Origin: Brassica napus
Lineage: Eukaryota > Streptophyta > Magnoliopsida > Brassicales > Brassicaceae
Assembly (NCBI RefSeq): GCF_020379485.1
Contig: NC_063452.1
Location: forward strand, 26,914,770 to 26,978,769
Reading direction: 5' to 3'
DNA length: 64,000 nt
Shown: one piece after another, positions 35,644 to 47,546 of the stretch
Layout of the letters: every line of letters begins with the position of its first letter
Numbering within the stretch: the first letter of the stretch is position 1
Notes under the pieces: model-generated
Told to the model about the DNA's origin: nothing
What the model saw: the letters and a program-made list of their open reading frames with translations, nothing else
The model's database searches: none
Made by a program: the position numbers and the translations under genes

Positions 35644-36626
35644 TGTTGGGGTTAAAAACGGTTATCTCGAAATCAATGTCTAAAATCATATATCCTCGCG
35701 GAGACCTTCTCGACACACTCTCGGTAAAATCTCTCGAGCGTAAGTTTCAAAAAGAGACGAACCCCGGAACCAAAAAACAAACAGTCCAGCTCGACGGATG
35801 GCCGAGCTGGATCGATCGCATTGTTCTCGTCATGTCTGCAATGCTCCTCTCCTAAGATCGTATCGAACTCGCTCTTGTTTCGTATCGATCGGAGTTACCA
35901 TTGGAACTTTATACAATAAGAACCGTGAGAACTCATTTTCCCAAATAAAGTTCATGGCTCTCGTATAAACGACGACGGTTAACTTGATACCATACTCGTC
36001 TAACTATAAGAGAAGTATGAACTTCTTCGGCGAACCGACGTCGCATCAAGAAACGTTCTTTCGAAGAAATAGTAAAAAACGCTTAAGTCGGAAAACAGTC
36101 CAAAGAGGCCTAGAACGCAGCTAAGGGCCCACCTACGATTTCGTAGACAAAGCCAAGCCCAATGATGCTATGACGGCGTATCTTTACTTGCAGAAAGAAG
36201 ATAAATCTCGCGAAAATCTTAAGATAAATGTGAAGTTTCCAAGATAATGATGGAGATCGAAAAAAAAGGAATATTTCCGCGAAAACCGACTTAGAAGGCA
36301 TAAGAAAAATTAGGAGAACTCGGCTAGCTTAAGAAAAATTAGGAATTACGCGGCTTGATTTTACTTAGACTCTTTTCATTCTTGTTCTAAGATTAACTTG
36401 GCTAGCGAAACTCTATCTGTCTTATCTCTCGCGAATCTTGCTACCCTGTTCTTTTATCGATCAATAATACGACTATGTGCAATTGACTTTCAGTGTCCTG
36501 TTAGCTTTATCTCTTTCGTTTTTCGTGTGTTTATGCAGATAAATAATCCGGGGCTTCTGGGAAATTTAGGTTTTCTCTCTTTCCTTATTTTACGGAAAGT
36601 CGACAGTGCGAATTTCGGTTCTCACA
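35644..36626 (+). repeat. 5' LTR of the Tat-like element
   Basis: 983 bp, TGTTGGGG..CACA. Compared with the 3' LTR it lacks about 68 bp of hairpin sequence and about 37 bp holding the TATA box (gap at about 36302). Confidence 0.85.
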
Positions 36627-38705
36627 GTTTGGCGCTAGAAGGAGGGGCGCTCGGATTATCTAACTCAAAAACCACCAAACATCTGAGGCACGGGATGTCT
36701 GATCGAACAGGCAGCGATGTTATCTCCTTCAAGGAGGGAGCAACGACCGATCCGGTCACTCCTCTCAATGATCTCCTTGTCGTTGAGCTGACAATCCAGA
36801 ATATCAATATCGCAAGGATATTGGTCGACACCGGAAGCTCGGCCGATATCATTTTCAAAAGCACCCTCGAGAGAATGGGAATCTGCCCATCCAAAATTGC
36901 GGAAGATCCGAATCCAGTAGTAGGACTTTCGGGGGTGGCAACCCTGACTCTCAACACAATCAACCTCTCGATTAAAGCCGGCAGCATGACGAAAATCGTG
37001 GAGTTCTTGGTCGTCAATCGACCTGCGTTAACGTGATCATAATAACTCCGTCGCTGAATTCAATGCAAGCAGCCCCGTCAACATACCACATGTGTCTCAA
37101 ATTCCCAACCCATCGCGGAATCGAGACCATCTGGAGAGATCGGAGAATCTCGCGAGTATGCTTCGCCGCGTAACTAAAACGAAAAAAAACCTTCAGCGGA
37201 GGTAACGCCTAAGAAGAAAAAGAAACCATATGCCGTGGACAACGCCCTAGAACAAGGCAAAACTGAGGTCTTTTGGCAATCACGAGTAGCCAAAGTCTTG
37301 GAGGGAAAACGCGAACCAACCTGCGAGCCCGTTGTCTTAGTATGCTTAGACGAAGCATTCCCAGATCGCTGTGTCGAAATCGGCGCGAACATGAGCGAAT
37401 CTATGAAAATTGAGCTTATAGCCTGTCTGAAAAAGAACTTGAACACGTTCGCATGGGCCACAGAGGACATGCCAGGGATTGATATCAACATCACTTGTCA
37501 CGAGCTCAACGTCGACCCGACTTTCAAACATGTCAAGCAAAAGAGACGAAAGCTAGGACCCGAGCGCGCTAGCGCGGTCAACGACGAAGTTGAAAAACAT
37601 CTCAAAGTCGGATCCATAACGGAAGTTAGGTATCCTGACTGGCTCGATAACCCAGTCGTTGTGAAGAAGAAAAATGGAAAATGGCGAGTATGCGTCGATT
37701 TCACAGACCTAAATAAGGCGTGTCCAAAGGATAGCTTCCCACTGCCATACATCGATCGCTTGGTCAAAGCGACGGCAGGGAACAAACTCTTATCCTTCAT
37801 GGAAGCGTTCTCCGGGTACAATTAGATCGTGATGAACCCCGACGACCAGGAAAAAACCGCGTTCATAACCGACCGCGGAACCTACTGCTATAGGGTGATG
37901 CCGTTCGGTCTTAAGAATGCCTGCGCAACTTATAAACGACTCGTCAACCGTATGTTCTCCGAACAACTCGGAAAGACAATGGAGGTGTACAATGATGACA
38001 TGCTCGTCAAATCCCTCGAAGAGCGGGAACATATCACTCAGCTCGAAGAGCGAGATCCTAATTTATTTCGACCAGATTCGAGGCCTTATGCGAAAAATGG
38101 AAGATACGACTGACAAAATCGACTCCAAGATACCCACAATGCAACGGCCAAGCCGAAACGATTAACAAGACCATCCTCGATGGGATTAAAAAATGATAGG
38201 ATGCCAAAAAGGGTAGAGGGCCGAAGAACTCGAAGGAGTTTTATGGTCACATCGCATGACTCCAAGACGCGGAACGGGAGAAACTCCATTTGCTCTCGTT
38301 TACGGAAGCGAATGTATGATCCCAGCAGAAGTCAAATTCCCCGGAGTACGCATAAGATTACTCCCGGAACGAGAAGATTCGGACAATCTAATGTTGCTGG
38401 ACGAGCTCGATCTAGTAAACGAACGACGGGACCAAGCCCTTATACGCATTCAAAACTATCAACAGGCGGCAGCAAAGTACTACAACACTAACGTATGCAG
38501 CCGCAAGTTCAAAGAAGGTGACTTAGTCTTCGAAATTTTTTCCAAAACACCGCAGAGCGGAATGCAAGAAAACTCGGAACCAACTGGGAAGGACGTTACA
38601 AAATCATAAAAGTTGTCCGACAAAGCGCGTACGAAATCGCAAATTTGCGGGACATCAAAATTTTGAGAACTTGGAATGTGAAGCACCTCAAGAAATACTA
38701 CCACT
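36627..38705 (+). pseudogene. Tat-type pol remnant (protease, RT, integrase)
   Basis: Protease: LLVVELTIQNINIARILVDT with DTGSS. A frame break follows near 37035. RT: WRVCVDFTDLNKACPKDSFP, PYIDRL, then TAG at 37822-37824 inside SGYN*IVM (normally glutamine), MPFGLKNACATYKRLV and the catalytic box YNDDML (usually Y-x-DD). The RT thumb, RNase H and most of the integrase are deleted. The integrase tail resumes as [14 protein letters not shown] sequence, TTPRRGTGETPFALVYGSEC and a C-terminal NWEGRYKI..AYEIANL..WNVKHLKKYYH ending near 38705. Clearly non-functional. Confidence 0.85.
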
Positions 38706-39810
38706 AAGCAGCGCTTTGCACTGAACTACGAGACGGCTTGATCCCTGAAGAGGGTACGTAGGCAATTCGTCATACGAGGAGCTCAGCTGTCCACCCTCAT
38801 TAAAAGGGGGAGGAGTAGGTACATATACGTATACTCGTATACCCCAACCAAAAAAAAAAAATATTTTCGACCTTGGGCAAAGCGAGATGTCGCTAACGCC
38901 CGAAGGACCTTTTTTCGTCAAGAACTTTTGTGGGAACCGAAATTCACACCGTCGATTTCCGTAACCGGAGGAAAGTCAGGAAACCCTAACTTTCCCTGAG
39001 GTCTTGGATTCTCTGCGAGAGCCAACGACAAGTGACCAAATAAATGCGGAAAATATGAAAAGATAACAAAATAAATTTATAGAAAAGGTAGATCTTATTT
39101 CGAATCTGCGTAAGAGCGTTGCGATCATTACAAGAGATTATAAAAGCTCCGGCCGCAAGAGCTGTCAGAAAATTACCTAGCTCTAGTAATCTAAAACCTT
39201 AAACCTAGTTGAGTCGCAGCTCGATAACAGAAGACAGAAAAGATACGAAAATAGTTTTGATTGATTTCAGACTGAACCTTATGAAAGGCTGCCTACGTAC
39301 CCCTTTCGAGGATCAAGCCAAACGTAGTTCAAGAGTGAACCAAGAGATCGAACTGCTTGTGTGCGTTCGTCTGGTAATCGGATGCCAGTCATAGAAACAA
39401 AGCATGTCGAGAATAATGCCTCAAATTTTCTAAGTGCCCCGAGTTCCCTTTTGTGCCTCTCGCCTAGGACTCCTTATATACTCCTCCAAGGTCGGTTTTA
39501 GCTTTTCCATTCCTGCCCTTAAGCCGTCTTAAGTGAAAAATGGAGATATTCCATTTTTTCGATCTTCATGTTTATCCGCGGAAACTTAACTTTTTTTTGC
39601 GGAAACTTATCTTTATATTTGTTTGTATAATAAAATATAAACCGCCATAGTATCTACGAGCTCATTCTTAAAGAATCATAAGTGGGTCGTCTTTCGACAT
39701 GAAACGTTTGTTACAATTTTCTTTTCGACAAAAACAAGTTCTTGCGGTTTTTATTGTAAAGTTTCAACGGTAACTTTGATCATAATGATGTGAGAGATTA
39801 TATTATTGGC
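38706..39810. other. 3' untranslated internal region of the Tat-like element
   Basis: No coding similarity recognised. Tat elements typically carry a long spacer between pol and the 3' LTR, and this is that spacer. Confidence 0.6.
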
Positions 39811-39990
39811 TTGGTCGGTCACTACGTAACTACTGACTCGTTCGCGGGTCGGTCACTACGTAGCGACCGACCGAATGGCTTGGTCGATCACTACGTAGCG
39901 ACCGATTCGTTCGCCGGTCGGTAACTACGTAGCGACCGACTGAATGGCTTGGTCGGTCGCTACGTAGCGACCGAATCTTTCTCGTACACC
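39811..39990. repeat. tandem palindromic repeat in the Tat-like element
   Basis: Five units built on the palindrome GGTCGCTACGTAGCGACC (variants with CACTACGTAG) alternate with spacers ATTCGTTCGCCGG and GAATGGCTT, giving a compound period of about 69 bp. Each unit can form a hairpin. Such tandem blocks are common in the 3' region of Tat elements and can seed satellite DNA. Confidence 0.85.
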
Positions 39991-40604
39991 CGACACAAGG
40001 GTAATAGCGCTATACAAAAAAAATCCAAAATTTTGGTCAGCACTTTCGGGAGACTTAAAAATTGTCCTCGAAGAGATGCTCGATTCCTACCATACAAGTC
40101 ACGTAAACCGAGAACACATCGCGGACTTTAAAGCAGGATGGAATCTGGTCGAAAACGATACGGGAGATGTAAGTCGAAGTAGTCATCGCACCCCCTAAAA
40201 GTCGTGATTAGACCTAAGTCTTACCCAAAACTCAGCACACTGGTCTCCAACATCTCTAGGCATAGTATCAAACACCCTGATACGAGATTCCAAAATTTTT
40301 TTCTTGGCAATATTCGTGTATCTTCAGAAATTTCGCAAGTCTTCACGCTATGGAAAACTCTCGAAACAGATCACGAATATATCAGTTCATCAAGAGTTAG
40401 CCTACGAGACAAATACTCGTAGTCTTCCCTCTACACCAACAAAAATACTCCACGAGATCTTAAAACGTAAAAACTTAGTTTCATTTAAAAGTCGCAGAAG
40501 CGACGAGGATTCAAAGCCATAAGCGGCCACTCCCAAGATAAAAATACGGCCACACTCGTCAGAAACAAAAACATAAAATGAAAGTCTCACTCGAGACTGC
40601 AAAC

Positions 40605-42044
40605 TCAATCATCCTCCGCACGCGGAGCCTCGTCTTCGCCAACCACCCTTTCTGGGTTCGGAGCCACGCCTCTTCCCGCATCCCCGACAACAAGATCCTG
40701 ACTAACGGGCTCACTTAAGCAGGAGGGAAGAACGCACTCGGACTTCAGGTCCGCGAGGATCTGATCAAAGTCTCCTTCCACATCTACCAGCTCTGTCCTA
40801 CGTACGGGAATAGTGGCCTTTCCGACTCGTGGAGACTGAGGCGCTTCACAGACCTCGTTCGCCCCTCCCTCGACTCTTGCCAAGGCCAAATCCCTAGCAT
40901 AAACGGTCGCCAATGAGTCGAGGAAACCAAAGATCTTCGACAGGCGGATCTGGAGCTCGATACGCATGGCCTCCATGGCCCCTCCAATCGCACTAACCGA
41001 CGATTCCTCCCCGCTCTTTATCTTGCGCTTCGGTCAGCGCATCTCCGAGGACTTAGCCGTCTTCGCCTCTTTTGCCTTGGGCAAGGAACTCGCAGTCTTC
41101 CAAAGATCCCGCCCAAGCTCGCCAATCCGAGACTCGAACCGAGCGGCCTCGAGGGAATGAGCGTCCTCGATCACCTTCAACTTCCCTTCAAACTGCGATG
41201 ACTTTTCTCGTGACTCCTCTAACTCCTTAGCCAGACGCTCAACCTCTGATCTATACTCGCTGATCATCTCATCAATCGACGAGACGAACTGAAAGACAAA
41301 AGGGGTGATAAAAAATGATCAATTCATACATGCTAAGAAAGAGAGAAGTTTTCGCTCAAAACAAACCTTAGCACGATAACGAGACGCCAAACCCAAACCA
41401 GACGCCTTCGTTGGCAAAGGGCCGGCCTCGACGCATTTCCTCTTCTTAGCCGCATCCGGGTTAGCGCTCGACCTCTTGAGACTTTTGGGTAAGACAGCCG
41501 AAGCGGTGTTTGGAGCAGAGAGCCCTACGACGATCGATCTCTTGGTTGGAGGAGGAATTGACTCCGGAGCCGGTTCGGCAACGACAACACGAATCAGAGT
41601 CGTGGAGGAGCCCGATGACTGGACTTCAGCACCAGGCGCCGACACGTCCTTGGCAACCGCCCCACCGGCGGGGACGGTGTCACACACGAGGAGGACCTCG
41701 GAAGATAAGGCCTCAGCTGGAACCTCAGGTCTTGGGGATACGTCACATGTGGGGTTCGCCTTCTTCTCGGCCTCGCAACGGGCCATCTCACTCTGGAAGG
41801 AGAGAAACTCCGCAATGTGAGCTGAAACCGCCCCAGCGGTAGGGAGAGCCAACGATCTCTCACCGGCGGCAGGACGAACCGACAGACTTGCACCGGCGGC
41901 GTCGCTCATCTCGACATCACCATCCTTCTGGACATTGCTGGAAGAAGACAGAAGGCATCTTGGCGGAGAGAAGTTTTTGAGAGAAAATGCAAAGGGAACT
42001 TGAGAAATTGGGAGAATGTGGAGACAGTGAAGAAGGGAGGTCAC
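40605..42044 (-). pseudogene. antisense additional ORF (aORF) of the Tat-like element
   Basis: Opposite to pol, a minus-strand frame starts at 42044 (or at the internal Met of EMSDAAGASL), runs through a proline/alanine/serine-rich segment to a donor at 41367/41366 (AAG|GTTTGT), and resumes at 41288 after TTTCAG. It continues through a coiled-coil stretch (DEMISEYRSEVERLAKELEE, LEAARFESRIGELGRDL) and an acidic end at 40605. The splice keeps frame (678 nt, phase 0). An in-frame TGA at 41036-41034 interrupts it. Additional ORFs in either orientation are described for Tat-lineage elements. Their function is unknown; I infer nothing beyond a coiled-coil, low-complexity protein. Confidence 0.6.
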
Positions 42045-42198
42045 TACATATAGGAAATCAAGAGTTGAAGTAACTTTATGGCATTAAAATAATCAGGAGA
42101 AATCTTTCGGGATAAAGCAATTCTAACCACGGATTCCGATTAACACCATCACTCGCCTGCAAGATTCGAACTTGAAACTTACGAGCTGGGGGGCGAAC

Positions 42199-43279
42199 TG
42201 TTGGGGTAAAAAACAGTTATCTCGAAATCAACGTCTAAAATCACATATCCTTGCGGAGACCTTCTCGTCACATTCTCGGTAAAAGCTCTCGAGCGTAAGT
42301 TTCAAAAAGAGACGAACCTCGGAACCAAAAAACAAACAGTCCAGCTCGACGGATGGCCGAGCTTGACCGAACGCGCGACCATCTCGGCCATCCGCCGAGC
42401 TGGACCAGTCTAGTTGGCGGATGGCCGAGCTGGATCGATCGCGTTGTTCTTGTCCTGTCTGCAATGCTCCTCTCCTAAGATCGTATCGAACTCGCTCTTG
42501 TTTCGTATCGATCGGAGTTACCATTGAAACTTTACAATAAGAACCGTGAGAACTCATTTTCCCGAATAAAGTTCTTTGCTCTCGTATAAACGACGACGGT
42601 TAACTTGACACCATATCGTCTAACTATAAGAGAAGTTTGAACTTCTTCGGCGAACAGACGTCGCATCAAGAAACGTTCTTTCGAAGAAATAGCGAAAAAC
42701 GCTTACGTCGAAAAACAGTCCAAAGAGGCCTAGAACGCGGCTAAGGGCCCACCTACGATTTTGTAAACAAAGCCAAGCCCAATGATGCTATGACGGCGTA
42801 TCTTTACTTGCAGAAGAAGATAAATCTCGCGAAAATTGGAAGATAAATGTGAAGTTTCCAAGATAATGATGGAGATCGGAAGAAAAAAAGGAATATTCCC
42901 GCGAAAAATGACTTAAAAGGCATATATAAGAGGAGCCAGAACCGAGGACGAGGGGGCAGATTTTTAGACCTAGGAGAACTCGGCTAGCTTAAGAAAACTT
43001 AGGATTTAGGTGGCTGGATTTTACTTAGACTCTTTTCGTTCTTGTTCTAAGATTAACTTGGCTAGCGAAACTCTGTCCGTCTTATCTCTCGCGAATCTTG
43101 TAACTCTGTTCTTTTATCGATCAATAATATCCATGTGTGCAATTTACTTTCAATGTACTGTTAGCTTTGTCTTTTTCGTTTTTCGTGTGTTTACGAAGAT
43201 AATCCGGGGCCTCAGAAAAATTTAAGTTTTTTATTTTTCCTTAGTTTACGAAAAATCGTGAGCGCGAATTTCGGTTCTC
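42199..43279 (+). repeat. 3' LTR of the Tat-like element
   Basis: About 1081 bp, preceded by a purine-rich tract. It keeps a near-perfect hairpin (arms of about 22 bp around 42339-42403) and a TATATAA box at 42923-42929 that the 5' LTR has lost. The last bases (CACA in the 5' LTR) are replaced by GTGG. Confidence 0.8.
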
Positions 43280-44785
43280 GTGGTTCTCTTATCATTGGTC
43301 TTTACTTTATTAAAAGTCTTTTATCATTGGTCTTTACTTTATTAAATGTACACGTGAAATTAATATATCGCTCTGCAAACATAAAATATGTTGTTCAGCT
43401 TCAGCATGTGAGGTGCTCTCAATTCTATCTTTCGATACTTTTGTGTTTGTCTCCCTGTATAATAGATCAACTATGACAATTGGTCGGACCAGGTCGTGAC
43501 AAAATATTAGTCAGTGCAACTTTCGGCGTAGGAAAATGTACTTTTAGCCCTAAAACTATTTTGGTTTTGACCAACTTTTTGACTTGGGAGGCAAAAGTTA
43601 TATAGGCTTTTAAATTTTCGGTTTTTGGTTATTTATTTAACTAAATAATGTATTTGTAATATTTGATATATTATATTGATCAAGTAAATAATTTTTTTGG
43701 CATTTTAAACCATCTATTTACGATGAATATTCAATATCATATAAAAAATTGAATAAATAGACGTAATTAGAGAATTGTAAACGATATATAAAAACAATGG
43801 TTATTAATGTAAAATATGAAGAAATATTATATTATGACTTAGTATGGCATACAAAATTATAAATTAGTTATACATGTTTAAAGAAAATAAAATGACTTTT
43901 AAACTTCTATGAAAAATTTAACATATAAAAAAAGGTGATGAATTAGTCATCAAATTGTAAATAATTTCATAATTTTATTAATAATAAATTATTTATAGTC
44001 TTTGTTTTTCGTCAAGATAATTATTAAATGTCCATAACATTAATATGTTAAAATGCCATATTATGAAAGCCCATGTTGTAACCGTTTTTTCTGGGAAGTG
44101 TAACAAAAAAAATTTACATTTAACTCTTCGTTTTGTTTAAGTTTGTGTCGGTAAAAGATTAAAAAAAATCTATCTATCTTTTTCAATGTTCAATTTGAAG
44201 CTTATTATGCGGAAATCATAGGCAAATATAGACAATTGGTTGGAATCTCTATATCTTTATATTCTTATAAATTTTAAATTTATTGTTTCCTCTTCTGCAA
44301 GCAAATCAATTACCGAAGTAATAGATCAATTGGTTGAAATCAAATCTATTCTTATAATTAGTGTAATTATGGTTACAACTTCTATATTTAATAGGTACAT
44401 TAAAGATACGACATTGAAGATATTCTGTTTTGATTAATAGAAGATATTGGATTTTGAGTTTGTATTTATTGATTTGTTTTTTATAAAGCTTAGAAAATCA
44501 ATGGGATGATTAGTTGGTTGATACATCCTATAAAGAAAACGAAAACTATAGGTGGTTTGAATATTGTACATCGATCGATGCATGATGTAAGTTGACTATA
44601 TAAAACTTGAACATGATCATTTCAAACTAAAGAATAGGTAGGTTATATGCATTTGTTATATTGTAGTTAATATATTTTAAATATTACATAAGTCGGGTGA
44701 TTCACGTTTTCGTAAAAATAAAATTCAAGTTCATTATTGGACCGTACTCATACGTAATAAGCTACGTTAAATATGATGTATTTTT

Positions 44786-44951
44786 AGGTTCATTTAATGA
44801 CATTAAGTTTAAATTTGACTAAGGAAAACTCATTAATTTAACTGGAAAAGACAAACATTAAAATAAGTAGGTTTATTTAATGACATTAAGTTTAAATTTG
44901 ATTAAGGAAAACTCATTAATTTAACTGTAAAAGAAAAACATTAAAATAAGT
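44786..44951. repeat. 83-bp tandem duplication
   Basis: Two adjacent copies starting AGGTT(C/T)ATTTAATGACATT, offset by exactly 83 bp, with a handful of differences. Confidence 0.8.
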
Positions 44952-44989
44952 AGTTTAATTTAATTTTTAGTAGCATGGAATGGAAGTGT

Positions 44990-45049
44990 CAATAAGTTAG
45001 AAAATTTTAAGGTATTTTTTAGCGGGTACTTCTCTTTTAATAATAGAGA
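44990..45049 (-). mobile_element. Helitron 5' terminus, minus strand
   Basis: On the minus strand the sequence reads TCTCTATTATTAAAAGAGAA starting at 45049 after an A, the standard 5' end of Brassicaceae Helitrons. I could not find the hairpin-CTRR 3' end downstream on that strand, so the element is truncated or its limit is unrecognised. Confidence 0.45.
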
Positions 45050-45575
45050 TGTGACTTCAGTTTGAACGGTTAAATTGGTTTCAGAATAAAACATAATTGA
45101 ACCGAGTAAAAAATTGGTTTGATTTGATTATTGGTTAGTTCAATTTCCAAAAAAAAAGAAAATACCGAATCAAATTGAAATTCTCAGTTATTGAATAGAT
45201 TCTGGTTTACTTTGGTTAAATTTCTATTAATTTGATTAAACGTAGTTATTTTGATTTAATTCAATTAGTTTTTCAAAGTTGTAAAATATGATTTCAGTTT
45301 GGTTTAGTATAAATCAGTATGATTTGTTTTTATGTAACACCGATCTAACTAATGACTGAACCAATTCAAACCGATATCTGAGTTTTTCTTTTAATAAACT
45401 TGCCGAACGGTTCAACTCATAACCGAATCCGAACGGAAAACAAAAAAAATTAAGTCGGTTTGGTTAAATTTCGCAGGCCTATTTAAAACCATAACTTACG
45501 TCTTCCTTATAGAAACGTCTTATCTCTGCACTGTGTCACTCTTTTCTCTTCTCTACGAGACGGAAACAAAAAAAA

Positions 45576-47546
45576 ATGGAATGGATACATCCAATGCCCA
45601 AGATCGAGCTTCATGCTCACCTCAACGGCTCCATTAGGGACTCCACTCTCCTGTAAAGCCCCTAACTTTTGATTTTTTTCGTTCCTTCATCTCTGTTCTT
45701 CGTATCCGCAATTGCACTGATCAATTACGAGTTTTTTTTTTTTTTGCTTTAACAAAATTCGATTTTGAGGGTTTAAGTTTGATGGGTTTTCGTTTAATTT
45801 GAACAGAGAGCTTGCTAGGGTTCTTGGTGAGAAAGGGGTTATAGAGTTCGCTGATGTTGAAAATGTCATTCAGAAAAGTAAGTCAATTTTTGAACACATG
45901 TTACCTATTTTGCTGAGTTTGTTCTCTCTTAGGCTCTCTCATGTTTGGTCTGATGATTAAAAGTTGAACCTTGCCTCGTTTTTGTTTGATGGTTTTAGAT
46001 GATCGATCTTTGGATGAGGTGTTCAAGTTGTTTGATTTGATCCATATGATCACCACTGATCACCAAACAGTGACAAGAATCACTCGAGAAGTAAGAAAAA
46101 TAAAACACTCTCTTACGTTAGTATTAGCATTTGGTTTTAGACTGAAGACTTGACTTATTTTCTCTTTTGACAAGGTTGTACAAGACTTTGCTGTGGAGAA
46201 TGTGGTTTACCTCGAGTTACGTACAACTCCAAAGGTAACACAATCTTATTAGATGTTCTTACATTGAAAAAAAATAAAATAAAACTTGTTTTTGTTTGTA
46301 GAGGAATGATTCGATAGGCATGAGTAAACGTTCTTACATGGAAGCGGTTATCAAAGGTCTGAGATCTATCAGTGAAGTCGATGTTGAGTTTGTTGCCGCC
46401 ACTGATTCTGAGAAACTACACAACTCGTGTGATGGAGTTGGAAGAAAGAAGATTTATGTTAGACTTCTTCTTAGTATTGACCGTAGAGAGACAACAGAGT
46501 CTGCAATGGAAACTGTAAGTTGTTGTAAAACTACTCTGAAAGCTTTTAAAATTACAAAATCTATAAAAACATTATCCTTTTTCTCTTTAAGGTTAAGCTC
46601 GCATTGGAGATGAGAAATGTCGGTGTTGTTGGTATCGATCTCTCTGGGAACCCTCTTGTTGGAGAATGGTAACTTGTTTTGTAAAAATCTCTTCTTCTTT
46701 TTGTTTCATCTCTAACATCTCTCATGTTCTTGTAGGAGCACCTTCTTGCCTGCATTACAGTTTGCTAAAGACAATGATCTTTACATCACTCTTCACTCTG
46801 GGGAGGTACTAACCGATTCCCAAATTCTTTTCTTTTAGTAAAGATTGTCTACTACTTTCTTCATCTTAGTGCATTGCAGGTCCCTAATCCGAAAGAGATC
46901 CAAGCAATGCTTGATTTCAAACCGCATCGAGTTGGCCATGCTTGTTTCTTCAAAGATCAAGACTGGGAAAAGTTGAAATCTTTCCGGATTCCGGTAACAG
47001 ATTAGTAGTTAGAATTGTATAATCTTCTAACAGTGTAACATACTCATTTAATTTGTGCAGGTGGAGATATGTCTATCATCCAACATTATAACCAAATCCA
47101 TTTCTTCAATCGATATACACCATTTTGGTTAAAGACTTTCTGTTTCCCCTGCTGCTTTGTTTTTTTTTTTTTTTATGCATTGAAGTGACATGAGCTTGAA
47201 TCTTTGATGTAAAAGCTGATCTCTACAAGGCAAAGCATCCGTTGATTATATGCACTGATGATTTTGGAGTGTTCTCCACTACCCTCTCCAACGAGTACTC
47301 CCTCGCTGTTCGTTCCTTTGGTGAGTTCTTATCTGATTCTTGAGACTGCTGCTTGCTTGATATATACAAAGAAACTACATGTTCAAGAATCTGATTGTGT
47401 TCTTGTGGTTGAATATCTTTGAAGGTCTTGGTAAAAGAGAAACATTTGCGTTGGCTAAATCAGGCATAGACGCAACGTTTGCAGAAGATGAAGTTAAGCA
47501 ACAACTTGGGTTGATTTTTGATTCAGCCTCGCCAGAGTATGTTTAG
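45576..47546 (+). CDS. MAPDA: adenosine deaminase-like protein, probable N6-methyl-AMP deaminase
   Basis: Eleven exons: 45576-45652, 45807-45877, 45999-46090, 46175-46234, 46302-46514, 46592-46668, 46736-46805, 46880-46993, 47061-47127, 47216-47320, 47425-47546. All junctions are GT..AG, total 1068 nt, 355 residues, the length of Arabidopsis At4g04880. The family is an amidohydrolase barrel. Visible metal and catalytic residues: His13 and His15 (LHAHLNG), His217 and Glu220 (LHSGE), His240 (GHACFF), Asp295-Asp296 (TDDFG). Residue 218 is Ser where the Arabidopsis protein, as I recall, has Cys and classical deaminases have Ala. The Arabidopsis enzyme removes methylamine from N6-methyl-AMP released by turnover of m6A RNA, giving IMP and protecting RNA from re-incorporation. 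It is cytosolic; no targeting peptide is seen. Confidence 0.94.

Larger units (their letters stand above)
35644..43279 (+). mobile_element. Tat-like Ty3/gypsy retrotransposon, decayed
   Basis: Long LTRs (35644-36626 and 42199 to about 43279) bound an internal region with a gypsy protease (ILVDTGSSADIIF), reverse transcriptase, integrase remnant, a palindromic tandem repeat and an antisense ORF next to the 3' LTR. Integrase ends without a chromodomain, and a long 3' non-pol region with an extra ORF follows, both marks of the Tat lineage. Gag is absent: the protease region starts about 120 bp after the putative primer site (TTTGGCGCTAGAAGG). Most of RT, RNase H and the integrase N-terminus is deleted between about 38075 and 38110. 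No matching target duplication is visible, because the outer end of the 3' LTR departs from the 5' LTR after TTCGGTTCTC. Confidence 0.85.
43280..45575. other. intergenic DNA upstream of the deaminase gene
   Basis: AT-rich. It contains a short tandem duplication of CATTGGTCTTTACTTTATTA (43290-43345), an 83-bp tandem duplication (44786-44951), and an inverted Helitron 5' end at 45049. The stretch 45060-45480 is a low-complexity (TTTGGTTA/AACCGA-rich) region. The deaminase leader probably begins near 45500. No other gene seen. Confidence 0.5.

Noticed and set aside
37174..38704. Minus-strand ORFs across the Tat pol remnant
   Set aside because: They are antisense shadows of the reverse transcriptase and integrase frame; unlike the 40605-42044 ORF they lie directly over coding sequence.
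39811..39990. CRISPR-like array of repeats and spacers
   Set aside because: Units are palindromic with recurring spacers, lie inside a plant retrotransposon, and have no cas genes; CRISPR does not occur in plant nuclear DNA.
40204..40600. Plus-strand ORFs of about 72 codons in the Tat 3' region
   Set aside because: No recognisable domain; overlapping frames in a non-coding spacer next to the antisense ORF.
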